Positions 7,038 to 11,552 of a stretch of DNA of 11,552 bases are shown piece by piece. Under the pieces are notes generated by a model. It was not told the origin of the DNA. It worked only from the letters and a program-made list of their open reading frames with translations, and ran no database searches. The DNA is from Acidobacteriota bacterium (GTDB taxonomy: Bacteria > Planctomycetota > Phycisphaerae > WQYP01 > JAJZKJ01), in NCBI GenBank assembly GCA_021804195.1, contig JAJZKJ010000026.1:1-11552 (forward strand). Direction: 5' to 3'. Positions within the stretch are counted from its first letter, which is position 1, and every line of letters starts with the position of its first letter. Made by a program: the position numbers and the translations under genes.

Positions 7038-8471
7038 TTATCCCGTGCCGCCGACCGTGATCCCATCCAGGCGAATCGTCGGCAGACCCACCCCGACCGG
7101 CACGCTCTGACCGTCTTTGCCGCAGGTGCCGATGCCCTGATCGAGCTGCAGATCGTGGCCCACCCGCGAGACCCGCGTTAGCACGTCGGGGCCGTTGCCG
7201 ATGAGAGTGGCGCCGCGCAGCGGCGCGGTGATTTTTCCGTCCTCGATGAGATAGGACTCGGAGGCCGAAAAAACGAATTTGCCGCTGGTGATGTCCACCT
7301 GGCCGCCGCCGAAATTGACGGCATAGATGCCATGTTGCACGCCGCGCAGAATATCCTCGGGCGCGTCCTCGCCGGCCAGCATGTAGGTGTTGGTCATGCG
7401 CGGCATGGGCATGTGGGCGTAGCTTTCCCGGCGTCCGTTGCCGGTGGGCGAAACGCCGAGCAGGCGTGAGTTGAGGTGGTCCTGCAAGTACGATTTGAGA
7501 ATGCCCTTCTCGATGAGCACGTTGTGGCGCGAGGGCGCGCCCTCGTCATCGAGGTTGATGGAGCCGCGGCGGCCGGGCAACGTGCCGTCATCCACCACGG
7601 TGCACTGATCGCTGGCCACGCGCTGGCCCAGACGGCCGGTAAAGGCGGAAGTTTTTTTGCGGATGAAATCGGCCTCCAGGCCATGCCCAACGGCCTCGTG
7701 CAGCAGAATGCCGGGCCAGCCGGGGCCCAGCACCACGGTCATTTCTCCCGCCGGACAGGGGCGGGCGGTGAGCTGGCGAATGGCCTCTTCGGCGGCGCGG
7801 CGGGCGAGGGTTTCGGGCGTAAGCTCGGTTTCAAAAAACGCCAGCGGCACGCGGCCGCCGCCGCCGGACTGGCCCTTTTGGCTTTGTTTCTCCTCCCGCG
7901 CCAGGCAAAACACATTCATGCGGGCCAGCGGCTGGGTGTCGCCGGCCAGCGTTCCGTCACTGGCGGCGATGAGCACCTGCTTCAGCTCATCGGCGTAGCC
8001 GACCCGCACCTGTTCGATGCGGCGGTCAAAGCCGCGGGCAAAGGCATCCGCGCGGCGAGCCAGCTCCAGCTTGGGCTCAAGCGCCAGTTCCGCCGGCGCC
8101 ACCGGCACGGCATACAGATTGGGACGCGAGAGCACGGCCGCGCGCAAACCCACAATGTGAGTGCGGGCCGGGCCGCTGGCAATATGGGCGGCGGTGCGGG
8201 CGGCGTGGAGGATTTTCTCGGGCGCCAGGTCGTCGGTGTAGGCGTAACCGGTGCGCTCGCCGGAGAGCACGCGAATCCCCACCCCCACCGAAATGCCCTG
8301 GGTCGCCGACTTCACCAGGCTTTCATCGAGCAGCAGCGAAGAGCTGGTCTGGTATTCGAAATAAAGATCGGCGTAGTCGCCGCCGCGTTCGAGCGCCGCG
8401 CCCAGATAACGGGCCAGGTCGGCCGCGGTCACGCCAAACTGGCGCTCAAAAAACTGCGCTTCGGAGGTCAT
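7038..8471 (-). CDS. tldD: TldD zinc metallopeptidase subunit
   Basis: A 477-residue cytosolic peptidase subunit, normal length for TldD. The zinc site is visible: LLHEAVGHGLEADF contains HEAVGH (His258, Glu259, His263), and Cys450 in GTCGKDGQ matches the third ligand of characterised TldD. Other family blocks are QSGGGGR (201-207), DDGTLPGRRGSINLDDEG (294-311) and a C-terminal GNGPDVLTRVSRVGHDL (425-441). All active-site elements are present, so the complex with the adjacent TldE should be active. The start ATG has no Shine-Dalgarno; a GATAAT hexamer lies 6 bases upstream. The gap to the aldehyde dehydrogenase gene is 35 bases, so cotranscription from efp is also likely. Confidence 0.95.
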   Translation of the reverse strand: MTSEAQFFERQFGVTAADLARYLGAALERGGDYADLYFEYQTSSSLLLDESLVKSATQGISVGVGIRVLSGERTGYAYTDDLAPEKILHAARTAAHIASGPARTHIVGLRAAVLSRPNLYAVPVAPAELALEPKLELARRADAFARGFDRRIEQVRVGYADELKQVLIAASDGTLAGDTQPLARMNVFCLAREEKQSQKGQSGGGGRVPLAFFETELTPETLARRAAEEAIRQLTARPCPAGEMTVVLGPGWPGILLHEAVGHGLEADFIRKKTSAFTGRLGQRVASDQCTVVDDGTLPGRRGSINLDDEGAPSRHNVLIEKGILKSYLQDHLNSRLLGVSPTGNGRRESYAHMPMPRMTNTYMLAGEDAPEDILRGVQHGIYAVNFGGGQVDITSGKFVFSASESYLIEDGKITAPLRGATLIGNGPDVLTRVSRVGHDLQLDQGIGTCGKDGQSVPVGVGLPTIRLDGITVGGTG

Positions 8472-8477
8472 AGTTTG

Positions 8478-8483
8478 ATTATC
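8478..8483 (-). promoter_or_regulatory. Candidate -10 element directly before tldD
   Basis: GATAAT on the minus strand, one mismatch from TATAAT, ends 6 bases before the tldD ATG. No good -35 is seen at the usual distance. If active it would give a leaderless tldD transcript inside the operon. Confidence 0.3.
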
Positions 8484-8506
8484 AGTTAAACCAGAAAGCC
8501 TGGTGT

Positions 8507-10084
8507 TTACTCTCCGCCCATGCGCCGGCCATCCACCAGGCGAGGAATTTGCCGCGGGTTGGCTTCCTGTAATTCTTCCGGAAGCAGAGAATCGGGGAAA
8601 TCCTGCCAGGCGGCCAGGCGGGTAAAGCGCTCGAGGGCGCGGCCGCCGACGGAGGTGAAGCGCGGGTCGCTCGCGGCCGGCCAGGGTCCGCCATGCACGG
8701 TGGCCGGGCCGACCTCCAGGCCGGTGGGCACGCCGTTAAAAATCAGACGGCCGGCGCGCCAGGCCAGGGCTTCCGCCAGTTCGCGGATATCGCTCTGCTC
8801 GGCGGCGGCAGCCCACAAAGCCGCGGTCAGCGAGCCGGCGAGCGCGGCGCCAATCTCATGCAGTTGCGCGGGCGCACTGTAGCGGACGATGAGAAAGGCC
8901 GGGCCGAAGATTTCATGCTGCCATTCAGGATGGGCCAGAAATGCCGCGGCCGAGGTTTCAAACACCGCGGCCGGCGCCCGGCCCGGCTCCGGCTGGCCGG
9001 AGCGCAACCGGCATTGTAGTTGCGGCGCGCGCGCACGCTCGTCCAGTTGCCGCACGTAATTCCGCCAGATGCCCGCATGCAGCATGACGCCGGCGGGCGC
9101 GGCGGTCAGATGCCGCACCAGAAGCTCGATCCAGCGATCGCCGGCCTCGCCTTCCGGAACTAACAGCAAGCCGGGGCTGGTGCAGAACTGCCCCGCCGCC
9201 AGCAGCACCGATTGCGCCAGGGTTTCGGCCAGCGCCGGTCCGCGCTCGGCCAGGGCCCCGGGAAACAGAAACACCGGATTCAGGCTGCCCATTTCGGCGA
9301 AAAACGGAATCGGATCGGGCCGCGACTGGGCCAGCCGATGCAGCGCCGCGCCGCCGGCGAAGGAACCGGTAAAGGCGCCGGCCTTGATCCGCGGATCGCG
9401 CGCCAGGCGCTCGCCCACGGAACCATCGCTCGCCAGCAGCATGGAAAAAACACCTTCCGGCATTCCGGTTTTTTGCGCGGCCTGGATGACCGCGCCGGCG
9501 ACGAATTCCGCAGTGCCGGGGTGGGCGTAATGGGCCACGGTGACGACGGGATTGCCGGCAGCCAGAGCTGAAGCGGTATCGCCGCCGGCCACCGAATAGG
9601 CCAGGGGAAAATTTGCCGGACTGAAGACCAGCACCGGGCCAATGGGAGCGCGCAGGGAGCGCAGGTCGGGTTTGGGCGGCTGACGGCGCGGGTCGCCATG
9701 GTCAATGCGCGCATCCACCCAACTTCCCTCGGCGGCAATGGCGGCAAACATCCGCAGTTGCGCGCAGGTGCGGGCCCGTTCGCCGGTCAGGCGGGCCTCG
9801 GTCAGGCCGGTTTCCCGGCGGGCGCGTTCGAGCAGCGGCGCGCCCAGGGCTTCGATGGCATCCGCTGCCGCGCGCAGAAATTCAGCCCGGCGGGCGGGCG
9901 CCAGGCGAGCATACGGCATGCTGGCCCGGCCGGCCAACTCGGCCGCCGCATCGGCTTCCGCCAGCGTGGCGCCATGAAAAACCGGCTCCAGCGGCAGGCC
10001 GGCAGCGGGATCAGTGGCTTGAAATGAATTTCCGGCGGCTGTGCCGCGCCGCCAACCCAGCCACGATTGCCCGCAAAGGGACAT
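8507..10084 (-). CDS. Aldehyde dehydrogenase, alpha-ketoglutarate semialdehyde dehydrogenase type
   Basis: A 525-residue aldehyde dehydrogenase. Length and end-to-end pattern fit 2,5-dioxovalerate (alpha-ketoglutarate semialdehyde) dehydrogenases, which make 2-oxoglutarate in the last step of oxidative pentose, uronate and hydroxyproline breakdown. Supporting segments are GERARTCAQLRMF (101-113), EGSWVDARID (119-128), VAGGDTASALAAG (165-177) and NGVPTGLEVGPATVHGGP (450-467). Catalytic residues are present: Asn158 in SPANFP, Glu264 in FAEMGSLNP, nucleophile Cys301 in GQFCTSPG, and Glu391 with Phe393 in HEIFGP. One difference stands out: the motif usually read as PVVVKAHPAHPGT is PVVTVAHYAHPGT here, so the cofactor-binding Lys is Val183. 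Coenzyme preference may therefore differ. No clear ribosome binding site precedes the ATG, which lies 29 bases after efp. Confidence 0.88.
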   Translation of the reverse strand: MSLCGQSWLGWRRGTAAGNSFQATDPAAGLPLEPVFHGATLAEADAAAELAGRASMPYARLAPARRAEFLRAAADAIEALGAPLLERARRETGLTEARLTGERARTCAQLRMFAAIAAEGSWVDARIDHGDPRRQPPKPDLRSLRAPIGPVLVFSPANFPLAYSVAGGDTASALAAGNPVVTVAHYAHPGTAEFVAGAVIQAAQKTGMPEGVFSMLLASDGSVGERLARDPRIKAGAFTGSFAGGAALHRLAQSRPDPIPFFAEMGSLNPVFLFPGALAERGPALAETLAQSVLLAAGQFCTSPGLLLVPEGEAGDRWIELLVRHLTAAPAGVMLHAGIWRNYVRQLDERARAPQLQCRLRSGQPEPGRAPAAVFETSAAAFLAHPEWQHEIFGPAFLIVRYSAPAQLHEIGAALAGSLTAALWAAAAEQSDIRELAEALAWRAGRLIFNGVPTGLEVGPATVHGGPWPAASDPRFTSVGGRALERFTRLAAWQDFPDSLLPEELQEANPRQIPRLVDGRRMGGE

Positions 10085-10088
10085 AAAG

Positions 10089-10109
10089 AATCAGGAATCA
10101 GAATTCAGA
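10089..10109. repeat. Three imperfect 7-base repeats between efp and the aldehyde dehydrogenase gene
   Basis: The 29-base gap contains three adjacent heptamers, AATCAGG, AATCAGA and ATTCAGA. They contain one EcoRI-type palindrome (GAATTC). The tract lies directly before the dehydrogenase start, where no ribosome binding site is found. Confidence 0.5.
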
Positions 10110-10113
10110 AGGC

Positions 10114-10677
10114 CTACTTTACCCGCTCCAGGTATTTGCCTTCGGCGGTGTCAATGCGGATTTTTTCGCCGTTGCCGATGAATGGCGGCACCTGCACCAC
10201 CAGCCCGGTTTCCATTTTGGCGGGCTTGGTGACGTTGGAAACCGTGGCGCCCTTCAAGCTGGGTTCGGTTTCAATCACCTCCATATCCACCGTGGCCGGC
10301 AGATCCACGGAAACCGGCCGGCCTTCGTGGAAGGCGACCTGGATATGCAGATTGGGGGTTAAGTAATTGACAGCATCGCCCAGGGTCTCGGCCGACAGAT
10401 GAACCTGATCGTAGGTTTCGGTGTTCATGAAGTGATAATCGCTGCCGTCCTGGTACAAATACTCCATCTCGGTCTCATCCAGCACGGCGCGCTCGATTTT
10501 ATCTTCCGAGCGGAAGCGGTGCTCCATCATGGCGCCGGTGCGCAGGTTGCGCAATTTGGCCTGCACAAAGGCGCGCAGATTGCCGGGCGTGCGTTGAGTG
10601 ATGCTGAAAACCGAATGCAGGTCCTTGTCATGGATAATCACCATGCCCGGACGCATTTGAGTGGCTGAAAATGCCAT
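10114..10677 (-). CDS. efp: Translation elongation factor P
   Basis: A 187-residue EF-P of normal length. It binds ribosomes stalled at consecutive prolines and promotes peptide bond formation. The three beta domains are recognisable: a KOW-like N-domain (about 1-64, with MRPGMVI and RAFVQAKLRNLRTG), an OB domain (about 66-128, with YLYQDGSDYHFMNTETYDQ) and a C-terminal OB domain with the signature GATVSNVTKPAKMETG (143-158) and VPPFIGNGEKIRIDT. The loop tip reads TPGNLRAF, so the residue aligned with Lys34 of E. coli EF-P (beta-lysylated) or Arg32 of Pseudomonas (rhamnosylated) is Asn33. Known EpmA, EarP or YmfI-type modifications would not apply, and none of those enzymes is encoded here. 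The ATG is preceded by GGAG and AGGGG, a usable ribosome binding site. It is the first gene of a likely four-gene operon. Confidence 0.97.
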   Translation of the reverse strand: MAFSATQMRPGMVIIHDKDLHSVFSITQRTPGNLRAFVQAKLRNLRTGAMMEHRFRSEDKIERAVLDETEMEYLYQDGSDYHFMNTETYDQVHLSAETLGDAVNYLTPNLHIQVAFHEGRPVSVDLPATVDMEVIETEPSLKGATVSNVTKPAKMETGLVVQVPPFIGNGEKIRIDTAEGKYLERVK

Positions 10678-10825
10678 GCTGCCCCTACTCCGATGAATGG
10701 GATTCCGGCCGAGGCCGGGAGGTTATGTCCTGGCGGAGTCAAGCGCGCTCCCGGCCAGGCGAATCTATATTGTCGCATGAAGCCCGCAGTTCCCCGGGAC
10801 AAATTGAATCACGTGGACATCGCGC
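10678..10825 (-). promoter_or_regulatory. Upstream region of efp with competing inverted repeats
   Basis: This 148-base gap holds no gene I can support. On the minus strand, GGCCGGGAG (10756-10748) and CTCCCGGCC (10721-10713) form a perfect 9-bp inverted repeat 26 bases apart. The proximal arm can instead fold with CCGGCC-complementary bases at 10710-10705 into a tight local hairpin of about 5 bp. A TATAGA hexamer near 10766-10771 is a possible -10, with only a weak -35. The last 20 bases carry the ribosome binding site. Confidence 0.4.
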
Positions 10826-10860
10826 AAAAAAAAATGGGCGCGCCGATTGCCGGCACGCCC
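10826..10860 (-). terminator. Strong intrinsic terminator of the PxKF surface protein gene
   Basis: On the minus strand GGGCGTGCCG and CGGCGCGCCC form a 10-bp GC-rich stem with one G-U pair and a 5-base loop (GCAAT). It is followed after one base by nine consecutive T (10834-10826). It lies 25 bases past the stop codon at 10886. This is the clearest terminator in the window and separates the surface protein gene from efp. Confidence 0.9.
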
Positions 10861-10885
10861 CATTCCACCATTGATCAAACAGGTT

Positions 10886-11552
10886 CTAGTGCCCGTGCCC
10901 GGAATGATCGTCATCTCCGGATCGAATCGCGAAGCTGAAGGGGATGGTCGTGCCGTCATTCAGCGTGATCAGGTAATTGTAGGTTCCCGCCGCCAGCGGC
11001 CGCAGGTTGAGGTTGAATTGCCAGAAACCATGCGCATTGGGCAGCGCCGCTGATTGGTTCTGATCACGCCCATGGAAATGCCATCCCTGGTCGTCGCCTC
11101 GCCCCCGGCTCGTTGGCTGGGGTCCTTTCAGCGATACGAACGCGGTCACCACCGGGCTGACCGTGGACGCCGTGTCCCCGCTGCCCGCAGAACCGCCATC
11201 GTGATCGGATTCAACCGTATTCGATCCGATGGAGTTGCCATTTACGTCACAGACCCGGAAACGCACCGGCAAATCGCCGCGGCCGTCAAACTGGCTTGAG
11301 CCGTCCGCCTGAATCGGGGACAGGATCGAATGGCTCAGGAGGGGATGGTTGTGGTCCTGATCGTCCTGCCCTTGCTGCGTCGGACAAGCGCCCACCAGAT
11401 AAACCACTTGCAATGTTCCCTGCACATAGGTAATTGAATAGTTGGTTGAGCTTTGTCCCGTGCAGGTAATCGGATAACTCCGGCCGCAGTTATGACGTGT
11501 TGTTGAACACGACCGTGATGGGACATTTAACGGTGACCGCCAATAGTGTCTC
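10886..11552 (-). CDS. Partial surface protein with MBG-like end and PxKF-like C-terminal domain
   Basis: This is the 3' part of a gene running off the right edge. In-frame translation has no stop to the window end, so the GTG at 11425 is probably internal. From about 11486 it reads SYPITCTGQSSTNYSITYVQGTLQV, the usual end of an MBG-type Ig-like repeat of large secreted proteins. Next come LPVRFRVCDVNGNSIGS, which resembles the PxKF module, and WQFNLNLRPLAAGTYNYLITLNDGTTIPFSFAIR at the C-terminus. A flexible Asp/Gly/Ser linker (ESDHDGGSAGSGDTAST) interrupts the PxKF part, and the protein ends DDDHSGHGH. It is probably secreted or cell-surface, with an adhesive or structural role. The in-frame residues from 11552 to about 11490 do not look like protein (see findings). 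A strong terminator follows. Confidence 0.72.
   Translation of the reverse strand, partial: RHYWRSPLNVPSRSCSTTRHNCGRSYPITCTGQSSTNYSITYVQGTLQVVYLVGACPTQQGQDDQDHNHPLLSHSILSPIQADGSSQFDGRGDLPVRFRVCDVNGNSIGSNTVESDHDGGSAGSGDTASTVSPVVTAFVSLKGPQPTSRGRGDDQGWHFHGRDQNQSAALPNAHGFWQFNLNLRPLAAGTYNYLITLNDGTTIPFSFAIRSGDDDHSGHGH

Noticed and set aside
7031..7066. Longer TldE start at 7066
   Set aside because: It would overlap the end of tldD and adds a non-conserved MGSRSAARDKGN stretch. The ATG at 7030 has an AAAGGA site.
7476..8489. 337-residue plus-strand open frame opposite tldD
   Set aside because: TldD on the other strand has all zinc ligands. The plus-strand translation is Gly/Ala/His-rich with no motif.
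10737..10742. TTGACT as a -35 box for efp
   Set aside because: No -10-like hexamer lies 16-18 bases downstream on the minus strand; only GC-rich sequence is found there.
10671..10938. Small plus-strand open frames between efp and the PxKF gene
   Set aside because: Composition is random and Arg-rich. One runs through the terminator hairpin, and none has a start signal.
1..11552. CRISPR array, tRNA, rRNA, IS element or phage genes
   Set aside because: No regularly spaced repeats, cloverleaf, rRNA signature, transposase motif or terminal inverted repeat pair was found on either strand by reading.

Overview
The window is bacterial, GC-rich and densely coding. It most likely comes from an Acidobacteriota genome, or one close to it. 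No rRNA or other marker gene fixes the taxonomy. The assignment rests on four things: an exported LolA-like protein of a kind I associate with Acidobacteria, a DUF4097-like exported protein beside it, a futalosine-pathway menaquinone gene, and an EF-P with the loop sequence PGNLRAF. No phage, IS element, CRISPR array, tRNA or rRNA was recognised. No gene-free stretch exceeds about 210 bases.

Layout, left to right. Bases 47-3956 are minus-strand genes. In transcription order they are an exported LolA-like protein (3956-3099), a fumarylacetoacetate-hydrolase-fold enzyme (3049-2237), MqnD of the futalosine menaquinone pathway (2139-1300), and an MFS transporter starting 2 bases after mqnD (1297-47). 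A plus-strand exported DUF4097-like protein (4016-4942) diverges from the LolA-like gene across 59 bases. A plus-strand type II toxin-antitoxin pair with a RelE/ParE-family toxin follows (5104-5609). Its end faces the end of a four-gene minus-strand cluster across a 62-base junction holding three stem-loops. That cluster reads efp (10677-10114), an alpha-ketoglutarate-semialdehyde-type aldehyde dehydrogenase (10084-8507), tldD (8471-7038) and tldE/pmbA (7030-5672), with gaps of 29, 35 and 7 bases, so it is probably one operon. Upstream of efp, a strong intrinsic terminator closes a partial minus-strand gene for a large surface protein ending in MBG-like and PxKF-like modules. That gene runs off the right edge.

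How the genes fit together. Housekeeping functions (translation rescue at proline stretches, TldD/TldE peptidase, menaquinone synthesis) alternate with central carbon enzymes, two exported proteins of unknown role, one surface protein and one accessory toxin-antitoxin island. I do not see an obvious new multi-gene system. The most interesting points are molecular. EF-P has Asn where the modified Lys or Arg normally sits. The aldehyde dehydrogenase lacks the usual cofactor-binding Lys. Several genes have a -10-like hexamer 6-7 bases before the ATG and no clear ribosome binding site, which suggests leaderless mRNAs. The region upstream of efp has arms that can form competing hairpins. The coding frame appears to break near the right edge.
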